64,000 nucleotides of DNA from Roseisolibacter agri (lineage in GTDB: Bacteria > Gemmatimonadota > Gemmatimonadetes > Gemmatimonadales > Gemmatimonadaceae): assembly GCF_030159095.1 (NCBI RefSeq), contig NZ_BRXS01000001.1, positions 62,001 to 126,000 of the forward strand. Reading direction: 5' to 3'. Below the pieces are notes generated by a model. It was not told where the DNA came from. It saw only the letters and a program-made list of their open reading frames with translations, and ran no database searches. Below are positions 7,697 through 16,022 of this stretch, piece after piece (position 1 is the first letter of the stretch; the number at the start of each line of letters is the position of its first letter). A program made the translations under genes and the position numbers.

Positions 7697-9313
7697 TCAG
7701 TTCTCGCCGAACACGCTGCGGCGGCGCTCCTCGCGGAACGGCCCCGGGATCGTGCCCGGCGCGGGCACCGCTGGCGCCACCGGCGCGGCGCGGCGCCGGT
7801 CGACCGGCGCGCGGCGGAAGCGGCGCACCGTGTCCTGCACCGCCGCCGCCTGCGCCGCCAGCGCTTCGGCCGCCGTCGCCGACTCGTCCGCCGTCGCCGC
7901 CACGCGCTGCGTGACGTCGTCCACCTCGCCGACCGACGTCTCGACCGCCGACACGTCGCGCCGCTGCTCGGCGCTCCCCTCGGTGATCGCGCCGGTGACC
8001 GCGGCGACCTCGCCCACGCGCCGCTCCACCGCCTCGAACTGCGCCACGGCCTGCGCCGTCAGCGTCACACCGGCGGTGGTGTGCTTCAGCCCATCGGCGA
8101 TCAGCTCCGCCGTGCGCTTGGCCGCGTCCGCGCTGCGCAGCGCGAGCGCGCGGACCTCCTCGGCCACGACCGCGAAGCCGCGCCCCGCGTCGCCCGCGCG
8201 CGCGGCTTCGACCGCCGCGTTCAGCGCGAGGAGGTTCGTCTGGAACGCGATCTCGTCGATCGTCTTCACGATGCGGCGCGTCGCGTCGGCGCTCGCGCGG
8301 ATCTCGCCCATCGCGGTCGCGAGCCGCTGCATCTCGCGCGCGCCCTCGTGCGTCGCCGCGCGCGCCTGCGCCGCCAGCGCGCTCGCCTGCTCGGCGCCGG
8401 CGGCGTTGCGGCCCGCCGTCTCGCCGAGGCGCTGCACGTGCGCGCTCACCGTCGCGAGGCTCGCCGCCTGGTCGCCCGCGTCCGCCGCCAGCGCGCCCGC
8501 GCCGCCGCGGATGTCGTCCGCCGACGCCGCCACCTGCGCACTGGTCGCCTCGATCTCGCCCAGCGCCGCCGACAGGTCGTCGAGCGCGCCGTTGAGCAGC
8601 TGCTGCAGCTGCGCGTGCTCGCCCGCGTACGCGCCGCGCACGCGCGGCGTCAGGTCGCGCGCGCGCAGCGCGGCCAGCACCGTGCCCACCTCGCCCAGGA
8701 AGCGCGCCTGCTCCGCGCCCGCGGCCTCCAGGCGCCGCCGGCTCGCGTCGGCCGACGCGCCGGTCACCAGCCCGACGTCCAGCTGCACGAGCCGCGCGAG
8801 CGCCTGGCCGAAGCGCCGCTGCTCCGGATCGTTCGCGCCCTCCGCCGCGATGGCGTCGCCGAGCGCGCGCCGGAGCGTCTCGTAGAGCGCGATCGCCCAG
8901 TGCGGATGGAGGCCGAGCCGGTCGAGCGCGGCGCCGGCCGCGTGGCGCGCCTGCACGTACGCGTCGTCCAGCCGGCCCGCGAGCATCGACTGCACGTGCC
9001 GCGCGATGAGCGGCGTGCGCTCGGCGTCCGGCACGTGCGCCGCCAGCAGCGCGCGCGGCGTGGGGTGGCTCGCGACGCGCCCGAGGATCGACGCCGCGAT
9101 GGCGTCCGTGCGCCGCGCGCACGCGGGCGCCCAGTGCGCCAGCACGCCCACGTCCTCCTCCGTCAGCCCGATGAACGTCACCCCTTCGGCGACGGCCGGA
9201 TCGGTCAGCGCGATCGTCCCACGCGGGATGTGGGCGGCCGGTGGAGCGGGGCGGCGGGACGCGAGACGGCGGAAGAGCATCGGGCGGACGGCGAGGAGAC
9301 GGCGCCCGCGCAT
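7697..9313 (-). CDS. Soluble chemoreceptor with globin-coupled-sensor-like domain
   Basis: 538 residues and no membrane segments. Residues about 35-185 look like a protoglobin sensor ([51 protein letters not shown]), as in HemAT aerotaxis receptors. Residues about 190-500 form the methyl-accepting signalling helices with the conserved hairpin [20 protein letters not shown] and [15 protein letters not shown]. The pattern usually written IGxxHxRIGLxPxW reads [14 protein letters not shown] here, so Leu130 falls where the haem-ligating proximal His is expected (alignment by eye). The start is uncertain: ATG 9313 or ATG 9280; neither has a good ribosome site. It probably signals to a chemotaxis array encoded elsewhere. 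Confidence 0.85.
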   Translation of the reverse strand: MRGRRLLAVRPMLFRRLASRRPAPPAAHIPRGTIALTDPAVAEGVTFIGLTEEDVGVLAHWAPACARRTDAIAASILGRVASHPTPRALLAAHVPDAERTPLIARHVQSMLAGRLDDAYVQARHAAGAALDRLGLHPHWAIALYETLRRALGDAIAAEGANDPEQRRFGQALARLVQLDVGLVTGASADASRRRLEAAGAEQARFLGEVGTVLAALRARDLTPRVRGAYAGEHAQLQQLLNGALDDLSAALGEIEATSAQVAASADDIRGGAGALAADAGDQAASLATVSAHVQRLGETAGRNAAGAEQASALAAQARAATHEGAREMQRLATAMGEIRASADATRRIVKTIDEIAFQTNLLALNAAVEAARAGDAGRGFAVVAEEVRALALRSADAAKRTAELIADGLKHTTAGVTLTAQAVAQFEAVERRVGEVAAVTGAITEGSAEQRRDVSAVETSVGEVDDVTQRVAATADESATAAEALAAQAAAVQDTVRRFRRAPVDRRRAAPVAPAVPAPGTIPGPFREERRRSVFGEN

Positions 9314-9376
9314 GGCGGGCGAGGCACGCCGGGAAGTCTCGGTCGTTCGTGACGATTTCCTGAGGATTCGCGCGCC

Positions 9377-10375
9377 TCAGATCACGCGGTCGGGCGGCGT
9401 GCGGCCCGCGAGGAACGCCTCGAGGTTGTCGAGCGCGCGGTCGCCCATCGCGCGCCGCGTGCGCACCGTCGCGCTGCCCAGGTGCGGCAGCAGCACGACG
9501 TTCTCCAGCGCCAGCAGCGCGGGCGGCACGCGCGGCTCTCCTTCATAGACGTCGAGGCCCGCGGCCGCGAGCCGGCCGGCGCGCAGCGCGTCGGCCAGCG
9601 CGTCGGCGTCCACGACGTCGCCGCGTGCCGTGTTCACGAGGATCGCGCCCGGCCGCGCGTGCGCGAGCGCCGCCGCGTCGATCAGGTGGCGCGTCGCGGG
9701 CGTCGCGGGGCAGTGCAGCGAGACGACGTCGCTCGTCGTCAGCAGCTCTGCCAGCGTCCCGCAGCGCGTCGCGCCCACCGCGGCCGCCTCGGCGTCGCGC
9801 GCGGACGGGTTGAGGTAGCGCACCGGCATGCCGAAGCCGTGGTGCGCGCGCCGCGCGACCGCCTGCCCGATGCGCCCGAAGCCCACGATGCCGAGCGTCG
9901 CACCGGTGAGCGACGTCCCTAATAGATGCGTCGGCCGCCAGCCGCTCCAGCGGCCCGCGCGCAGCTCGCGCTCGCCCTCGCCCAGCCGCCGCGCGGCCAT
10001 CAGCATGAGCGCGATCGCCACGTCCGCCGTGTCGTCGGTGAGGACGCCCGGCGTGTTGGTGACCGCGACGCCGTGCGCGCGCGCCGCCTCCAGGTCGATG
10101 TGGTTGACGCCGACGCCGAAGTTCGCGAGCAGGCCCGCACGCGGCCGGCCGTCGGGCGCGCGGCGCGCCGCTTCGGCGAACACCGCCGCGTCGATGCGGT
10201 CCGTGACCGTGCAGAGCACCGCGTCGGCGGTGGCCAGCGCGTCGGCCAGCCCGTCGGCGTCGAGCGGGCGGTCGTCCGCGTTCAGGCGCGCATCGACGGC
10301 GGTGGTGAGGGCGCTGGTGAGGCGCGCCTCCACGGGCGCGGGGAGGCGGCGGGTGACGGCGACGACGGGGCGCAT
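9377..10375 (-). CDS. D-isomer-specific 2-hydroxyacid dehydrogenase (GhrB-like)
   Basis: 332 residues from ATG 10375; an in-frame ATG at 10417 would add 14. The family's two Rossmann-type domains are present. The nucleotide-binding loop is GFGRIG (165-170). The catalytic Arg lies in NTARGD (Arg251), the acid in DVYEGEP (Glu280) and the base in LLPHLGS (His298). NFGVGVNHID and the NTPGVLTDDTAD segment fit the glyoxylate/hydroxypyruvate reductase branch, which reduces glyoxylate and hydroxypyruvate with NAD(P)H; other 2-oxoacids are possible. It lies between two chemoreceptor genes with no evident operon partner. Confidence 0.92.
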   Translation of the reverse strand: MRPVVAVTRRLPAPVEARLTSALTTAVDARLNADDRPLDADGLADALATADAVLCTVTDRIDAAVFAEAARRAPDGRPRAGLLANFGVGVNHIDLEAARAHGVAVTNTPGVLTDDTADVAIALMLMAARRLGEGERELRAGRWSGWRPTHLLGTSLTGATLGIVGFGRIGQAVARRAHHGFGMPVRYLNPSARDAEAAAVGATRCGTLAELLTTSDVVSLHCPATPATRHLIDAAALAHARPGAILVNTARGDVVDADALADALRAGRLAAAGLDVYEGEPRVPPALLALENVVLLPHLGSATVRTRRAMGDRALDNLEAFLAGRTPPDRVI

Positions 10376-10521
10376 GGCGGCAATGCTACGCGCGCGCTCG
10401 CGTGAGAGGGAGGTCATGACGTTTTCGTGAAGGTGTGGAGCGCGCGCGCGCAGCGGTCGACACTCGACGGAACCGTCACGAATCGTGGCTGACGCTGGTC
10501 CGCACCCGTCCCCCCGCATCC

Positions 10522-12516
10522 ATGCTCGCTCTCACGCTCCGACAGAAGCTGCTCGCCCTCGCGCTCGTGGGCGCGGGATCCACGATGGCCGTGGGGCTCG
10601 TCGGGCATTCCGGCCTCACCGACACGCTGGCGCTGCTCCACACGACGACCGCCGCCAACGTGGTGCAGCGTCACACGCTGACCGCGGACATGATGCACGA
10701 CGCCGTGCGCGGCGACGTGGTCGGCATGCTGGTGGCGCACGCCAACGGCGACTCGGCCGGCGTCGCGACGCTGCGCGAGGATCTCGCGGAGGACGGGCCC
10801 AAGCTGCTGGCGGAGCTGGACACGGTCGCGCGGACGGCCGGCTTCGAGGACGTGCGCGCCGCCACGCGCGCGGCGCAGCCGGACGCGATGCGCTACGTCG
10901 CGCAGGCCGACTCGATGGCCAGCGCGCTCGGCGCCGACACGGCCGCGACGCGCGTGCGCTTCGCCGCGTTCCAGGCGAGCTTCGCGACGCTGGAGCGTTC
11001 GCTCGGCGCGCTCGGGACGCTGGCCGAGCAGCGGCTGCAGGCGCGCGTCACGGCCGACGCGCGCACGGCGGAGGCGACGCGGCACTGGGTGCTGGTGATC
11101 GCCGGCGTCGTCGTCGCGCTGGTGATGGGCATCGCGCTCGCGCTGGCCGCGTCCATCCGCCGCCCGATCGCGCAGATGGCGGCGGTCGCGCGGCGCGTGG
11201 CGCTGGGCGACGTGACGGCGGACGTCACGCACCACGGGCGCGACGAGATCGGCGCGCTGGCCGACGCGTTCCGCGCGCTCATGGGCTACCTGCGGGAGGC
11301 GTCCGACGCCGCGGCGCACGTCGCGCGCGGCGACCTGTCGGTGCGGATGACGGCGCGCTCCGAGGCCGACCGGCTGGCCGCGTCGCTGAACGGCGCCGTG
11401 GACGCGCTGCACGGGCTGCTGGGCGAGACGCGCACGCTGATCGACGGCGCGCGCGCCGGCGACCTCTCGGTGCGCGGCGAGTCCGCGCGCTTCGACGGCG
11501 TGTACCGCGAGCTGGTGGCCGGGATCAACGACACGGTCGGCGCGGTCGCGGCGCCCACGCGCGAGACGATCGCGGTGCTGCAGCGCGTCGCGGAGTGCGA
11601 CCTCACCGCGCGCCTCGATGGCGACTACACGGGTGACTTCGCGACGCTGCGCACCGCGCTGCACGGCGCGCTCGACCAGCTCGGCACGGCGCTCGACGGC
11701 GTGCGTACGACGGCGGGGCAGGTCGCCGTCGCCAGCGCGCAGATCGCGGGTGGCAGCCAGGCGCTCGCCAGCGGCGCGAGCGAGCAGGCCGCGAGCCTCG
11801 AGGAGGTCACCGCGCGCCTGCTGGAGCTGCGGCGCTCCGCCGACGTCAACGCCGAGCAGGCGACGGCGGCCAGCGCCGTCGCCGCGGACACGCGCACCAG
11901 CGCCGCCGCGAGCGTGAGCGCGATGACCGGGCTGACCGACGCGATGGCGCTCATCGGCGCCAGCGCGCGCGAGACCGCGACCGTGCTGCGCACCATCGAC
12001 GAGATCGCGTTCCAGACGAACCTGCTCGCGCTCAACGCCGCCGTCGAAGCCGCGCGCGCGGGCGACGCGGGGCGCGGCTTCGCCGTCGTGGCGGAAGAGG
12101 TCCGCGCGCTCGCGCTCCGCAGCGCCGAGGCGGCGCGCCGCACGGGCGATCTCGTGGCGCAGAACGAGGCGCGCGTCCACCTCGGCACGCAGGCGAGCGA
12201 CGAGGTGGTGGGCCATCTGCGCTCGATCGACGGCTGCGCGGCGCGTCTCGCGATCGTGCTCGACGCGGTGACCGAGGCCAGCACGCGCCAGCAGGGCGAC
12301 GTGATGGACATCGGCGCCGCCGTCGAGCAGCTCAACGGCGCCACGCAGCAGACCGCCGCCACGGCCGAGCAGTCCGCCGCGGCGGCGGAGGAGCTCGACG
12401 CGCAGGCGCGCGTGCTGCGCGACGCGGTGGACGCGTTCGTGCTCGATGCCGCCGCACCGTCGGATGCGCCGCGCTCCACGCCGCGCTTCGACACCCGACT
12501 CCTGGCCGCGCGCTGA
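10522..12516 (+). CDS. Membrane methyl-accepting chemotaxis protein
   Basis: 664 residues from ATG 10522. TM1 is about residues 10-28 ([18 protein letters not shown]), followed by a periplasmic helical sensor of about 160 residues rich in Ala and Asp. TM2 is [22 protein letters not shown] near 188-210. A HAMP domain ([23 protein letters not shown]) and a second HAMP-like stretch precede the long signalling coiled coil, with the tip [20 protein letters not shown] near residue 492. The tip region through RALALRSA(E/D)AA(R/K)RT is nearly identical to that of the soluble receptor 1.2 kb away, so both probably plug into the same array. The ligand is unknown. Confidence 0.92.
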   Translation: MLALTLRQKLLALALVGAGSTMAVGLVGHSGLTDTLALLHTTTAANVVQRHTLTADMMHDAVRGDVVGMLVAHANGDSAGVATLREDLAEDGPKLLAELDTVARTAGFEDVRAATRAAQPDAMRYVAQADSMASALGADTAATRVRFAAFQASFATLERSLGALGTLAEQRLQARVTADARTAEATRHWVLVIAGVVVALVMGIALALAASIRRPIAQMAAVARRVALGDVTADVTHHGRDEIGALADAFRALMGYLREASDAAAHVARGDLSVRMTARSEADRLAASLNGAVDALHGLLGETRTLIDGARAGDLSVRGESARFDGVYRELVAGINDTVGAVAAPTRETIAVLQRVAECDLTARLDGDYTGDFATLRTALHGALDQLGTALDGVRTTAGQVAVASAQIAGGSQALASGASEQAASLEEVTARLLELRRSADVNAEQATAASAVAADTRTSAAASVSAMTGLTDAMALIGASARETATVLRTIDEIAFQTNLLALNAAVEAARAGDAGRGFAVVAEEVRALALRSAEAARRTGDLVAQNEARVHLGTQASDEVVGHLRSIDGCAARLAIVLDAVTEASTRQQGDVMDIGAAVEQLNGATQQTAATAEQSAAAAEELDAQARVLRDAVDAFVLDAAAPSDAPRSTPRFDTRLLAAR

Positions 12517-12547
12517 CGCGGCGTCCCATCCTCCGCAGTCCCCTCCC

Positions 12548-13315
12548 ATGCGTCATCCCGCCGTCCTTCCCGTCCTCGCCGCCGCCGCGCTCGCGTCCGG
12601 CTGCGCCTCCCACGGCGCCTACTCCGGCAGCATAGTCACCGACCGTCCCGACTTCACCGAGAGCCCGGTGGCCGTGCCGCGCGGCGCGGTGCAGGTGGAG
12701 GCCGGCAACACGCTCGAGCGCACCGACGACGTGCGCGCCAACACGCTCGGCGAGACGCTGGTGCGCGTGGGCGTGCGCGGCGGCGTGGAACTGCGGTTGG
12801 GGCTCCCGTCGTACGTGCGCGTCGCCGGCCCGGGCGCCGTGGACGGCCTCTCCGACGGCAACCTCGGCGCCAAGTTCGAGCTCGTGGGCGAGTCGCGCGC
12901 GGCGGGGCTGGTGCCGACGACCGCGCTCATCGTCGGCGCGGCGCTGCCGACCGGGTCGCGGGCGTTCCGCGGCGGCGGCGTCTCGCCCGAGGCCAAGCTG
13001 CTCGTGGGCTGGTCGCTCGGCGAGGCGTGGGCGCTGTCGTCCAACCTCAACGTCGCGTCGGTGGACGCGGGCGACGCGCGCACCGGCGAGGTCGCGGGAA
13101 GCCTCTCGCTCGCGCGCTCGCTCTCGGAGCGCACGGGCGCGTACCTCGAGTGGTTCGGGACGCGGCCCGACGGCGCGCAGGGGACGCACTTCGCGAATGG
13201 CGGCGTGACGTACCTCTTCACGGACAACCACCAGCTCGACCTGCGCGTGGGCCGCGGGCTGGGCGGCAACCGCCGCGACTACTTCCTCGGGCTCGGCTTC
13301 TCGCAGCGCTGGTAG
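12548..13315 (+). CDS. Outer-membrane transporter-like beta-barrel (PF13557-like)
   Basis: 255 residues starting at ATG 12548, 31 bp after the chemoreceptor. The N-terminus is a lipoprotein-type signal (VLAAAALASGC). The mature part opens with IVTDRPDFTESPVAVPRGAVQVEAG, the hallmark opening of the 'transporter' / Phenol_MetA_deg barrel family. Alternating strands follow and the protein ends with an aromatic C-terminus (GLGFSQRW) as expected for an outer-membrane barrel. A lipidated Cys before a barrel is a little unusual; cleavage by signal peptidase I is the alternative. Substrate unknown. Confidence 0.82.
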   Translation: MRHPAVLPVLAAAALASGCASHGAYSGSIVTDRPDFTESPVAVPRGAVQVEAGNTLERTDDVRANTLGETLVRVGVRGGVELRLGLPSYVRVAGPGAVDGLSDGNLGAKFELVGESRAAGLVPTTALIVGAALPTGSRAFRGGGVSPEAKLLVGWSLGEAWALSSNLNVASVDAGDARTGEVAGSLSLARSLSERTGAYLEWFGTRPDGAQGTHFANGGVTYLFTDNHQLDLRVGRGLGGNRRDYFLGLGFSQRW

Positions 13316-13355
13316 CGCGCCGAGCGAAGGGAGGATCCGGACGGGCGGCGCGCTC

Positions 13356-13384
13356 TTGACGAGTGCGCCGCCGCGTCGTACCAA
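13356..13384 (+). promoter_or_regulatory. Sigma70-type promoter of first repeat lipoprotein
   Basis: TTGACG (13356-13361), a 17-bp spacer and TACCAA (13379-13384), about 60 bp before the start codon. The same hexamers and spacing recur before the downstream paralogue (15933-15961), and flanking bases GGCGCTCTTGACGAGTGCGCCG-type sequence are conserved between the two copies, which supports function. Confidence 0.6.
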
Positions 13385-13446
13385 GGGGCACCGATCCAGC
13401 CGCCTCGCCGTAGCGGCGCGCACTCCGTTCGTGAGGGCCGTCCTCG

Positions 13447-15882
13447 ATGCTCAGGCTTCCGCTGCCCCTCGCCTGGCGCGCGCTTCCGCGCCGGGCGACG
13501 CTGCTCGCCGTCCTCGCGACCGCCGGCTGTGGCGGGGGCGGGGGCGGGATCGCGCCGACCAACCCGCCGCCGACGCAGACGGTCACGCTCACGACCGCGC
13601 CGGCGGCGCTGACCTGCCAGGCGGGCGAGCAGGTGAGCCTCGCCGCGACGCTGACGCCCGCGCAGACGGGCGCCACGTTCACCTTCGCCGCGACTAACGC
13701 CAACGCCACCGTCACCGCCACGGGCGCGTCGGCGACCGTGCGCTGCGTGTCGGCTGGCGCGTCGGCGATCACGGTCAGCGCCGGCGGCCAGAACGTCACC
13801 GTGCCCGTCGCGATCACCGCGGTGCCCGTCACCGTCTCGGTGTCGATGGAGGCGTCGTCGCTGTCGATCCCCGTCGGCGCGTCGCAGCCCATCACCGTGC
13901 GCGTCACCGCGTCGCCCGCGGGGACGAGCACCGACTTCCGCTGCCGCTCGTCGGCCACGGGCGTGCTGACGGTCGACTCGCTCACGTGCCTCGCGCGTGG
14001 CGTCGCGCCGGGCAACGCGATCGTCACCGCGACGTCCGTCGCGCTCCCCACCGTCGCCGCGACCCTCGGCTTCAGCGTCACGGCGCCGGTCACCGGGCCC
14101 GCGGTGCGCTCGTGGAGCGCGTTCCGCGCGGGCATCGTCGGCGACACGGTCGTGCGCGGCTCGGTGTACGGGCTGTGGGGCACCAGCGCGACCAACGTCT
14201 GGGCCGTCGCGAGCGAGTTCGCGGCCACCGGCGAGATCTGGCGCTACGACGGCACGCGCTGGACGCTCGCGCGCGCCAGCAGCGGCGTGGTGCTGTACGG
14301 CATCAGCGGCTCCGGCGGGACCGACGTGTACGCGGTCGGCGAGCGCGGCACCGTGCTGCGCTGGGACGGCTCGGCGTGGAGCGCGATCGCGAGCGGCACG
14401 ACGGCGACGCTGCGCAACGTGTTCGCCGCCGGTCCGCGGCTCGCGTACGCGGTGGGCGACAGCGGCGTGGTGCTGCGCATCGACGCGAGTGGCGTGGCGC
14501 GGCTCAATCCCGGCACCACCGCGCGGCTCGACGCGGCGTGGGCCAGCGGCACCGCGAACGTCTACGTCGGCGGCGACTCGGGCCTCGTCGTGCGCTTCGA
14601 CGGCACGAGCTGGCGCCGCATCCCGACCGCGGCCGGCGAGTACGTGAACGGGATCTGGGGCACGGTCAGCGGCCCGGTGTTCGCCGCGTCCAGCACGGGG
14701 CGCATCTTCCAGGTGCAGACGGGCACCGCGACGCAGACGGCGAGCCTCCCGTTCGGCTTCACCAACATCTCGGGCACCGCCGCGAACGACATCTACGCGG
14801 TGGGCTACGGCGTCGCGCGCTTCGACGGGTCGTCGTGGAGCGAGGTCGATGCGCCGTACGACGGCGCGCTCCTCCTCTCGGCGTTCGCCACCACGGGCGC
14901 GGCGTTCGTGGGCGGGCCCGACGGGCTCGTGATGGTGCGGCGCGGCACGCCGGCGGCGTTCGTGACGACCAACGCGCGCGTGGAGTGGTTCGGCGTCGCG
15001 CCGCTCGCCGGCAACTCCACGCTGCTCGTCGGTTCGCTCGGCGCATCGTGCCGGTGGGACGGCAGCACCTGCACCGCGCAGCCCACGGGCACCGGCGCGA
15101 CGCTCTACGGCGCGTGGGGCGACGTCGGCGCGAGCGCGATCGCCGTCGGCGAGGGCGTCATCCTGCAGTACTCGAGCGGCGCGTGGCGCACGGTGCGCAG
15201 CGACGTCGGCACGCTCAACGGCGTCCACGGCCGCAGCGCGACGGACGCCTTCGCGGTCGGCTCGCGCATCTTCCGCCTGCAGGGCGCGACGTGGTCGGAG
15301 ATGACGAAGCCCACGACGAACGCGCTGTACGCGGTGTGGAGCGGGACGGCGAACTTCGCGCTCGCCGTCGGGCAGCGCGGGACGCTGCTGCGCTTCGACG
15401 GCACGGCGTGGCGCGTGGCGCCGCTGCTCAACCGCACCGAGAACCTGCTCAGCGTGTGGGGCGCCGACACGAGCAACGTGTTCGTCGGCGCCGCGGGCGG
15501 CGGCCTCTATCGCTTCGACGGCGCGACGTGGACCGCGCAGACGTCGCCGTCGACGTGCAGCGTGTGGGGCATCTGGGGCGCCAGCTCGCGCGACGTCTAC
15601 GCCGCGACCGGCTGCGGCGAGGTGCTGCGCTACGACGGCACGAGCTGGACGCGCGTGATCCAGGCGCCGACCAACCTGTGGGCGATCACGGGCCTGCCCG
15701 CCGGCGGCGCGATCGCGCCGGGCGGCAACCACCTGCTGCTGCGCGGCTTCCCGACGGCGCTCGTGGCGTCGGACCTTGGCCCGCGCACGTCGCGGCGCCC
15801 CGCCGACGTGCGCACGTCGCGCGGCGGCGGCGCGCTGCCGCGCACCGATCGGTTCGGCGCGCCGGTGCTCCGGCCCAGGTGA
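13447..15882 (+). CDS. Repeat lipoprotein with Ig-like and WDG beta-propeller-type repeats (copy 1)
   Basis: 811 residues. Signal peptide with lipobox LATAGC followed by a Gly run (GCGGGGGGIAP). Residues about 40-215 form two Ig-like (Big2-type) beta domains (TCQAGEQVSLAATL; SIPVGASQPITVRV). From about residue 220 on there are some ten imperfect repeats of about 45 residues of the type YGLWGTSATNVWAVA...I(W)RYDGTRW, that is a conserved Gly-x-Trp-Gly, x-(D/N)-(V/I)-(W/Y)-A-V-G and (R/W)-(F/W/Y)-DG-(T/S)-x-W. These look like blades of a large propeller. It is predicted to be lipid-anchored and extracytoplasmic. No enzymatic motif is seen. It is tandemly duplicated with the next gene. Confidence 0.85.
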   Translation: MLRLPLPLAWRALPRRATLLAVLATAGCGGGGGGIAPTNPPPTQTVTLTTAPAALTCQAGEQVSLAATLTPAQTGATFTFAATNANATVTATGASATVRCVSAGASAITVSAGGQNVTVPVAITAVPVTVSVSMEASSLSIPVGASQPITVRVTASPAGTSTDFRCRSSATGVLTVDSLTCLARGVAPGNAIVTATSVALPTVAATLGFSVTAPVTGPAVRSWSAFRAGIVGDTVVRGSVYGLWGTSATNVWAVASEFAATGEIWRYDGTRWTLARASSGVVLYGISGSGGTDVYAVGERGTVLRWDGSAWSAIASGTTATLRNVFAAGPRLAYAVGDSGVVLRIDASGVARLNPGTTARLDAAWASGTANVYVGGDSGLVVRFDGTSWRRIPTAAGEYVNGIWGTVSGPVFAASSTGRIFQVQTGTATQTASLPFGFTNISGTAANDIYAVGYGVARFDGSSWSEVDAPYDGALLLSAFATTGAAFVGGPDGLVMVRRGTPAAFVTTNARVEWFGVAPLAGNSTLLVGSLGASCRWDGSTCTAQPTGTGATLYGAWGDVGASAIAVGEGVILQYSSGAWRTVRSDVGTLNGVHGRSATDAFAVGSRIFRLQGATWSEMTKPTTNALYAVWSGTANFALAVGQRGTLLRFDGTAWRVAPLLNRTENLLSVWGADTSNVFVGAAGGGLYRFDGATWTAQTSPSTCSVWGIWGASSRDVYAATGCGEVLRYDGTSWTRVIQAPTNLWAITGLPAGGAIAPGGNHLLLRGFPTALVASDLGPRTSRRPADVRTSRGGGALPRTDRFGAPVLRPR

Positions 15883-15932
15883 CGCGCGCCGTGCGGTCAG
15901 GGAGCGGCGCCTGCGCGGAGCGTGCGGCGCTC

Positions 15933-15961
15933 TTGACGAGTGCGCCGTCCCGTCATACCAA
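15933..15961 (+). promoter_or_regulatory. Sigma70-type promoter of second repeat lipoprotein
   Basis: TTGACG (15933-15938), a 17-bp spacer and TACCAA (15956-15961), 61 bp before ATG 16023. It is a diverged duplicate of the promoter at 13356-13384; the hexamers and the 17-bp spacing are unchanged while surrounding bases have drifted. Confidence 0.6.
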
Positions 15962-16022
15962 GGGACACCGGTACGTCCGTCTCGCCGTTGCGGTGCGCAC
16001 TCCGTCCGAGGGAGCCGACCCA

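Noticed and set aside
5157-9122. A 1321-codon open frame on the minus strand
   Set aside because: It runs in another frame across the penicillin-acylase and chemoreceptor genes; its translation is Arg/Ala/Gly-rich without any domain. It is a GC-skew shadow.
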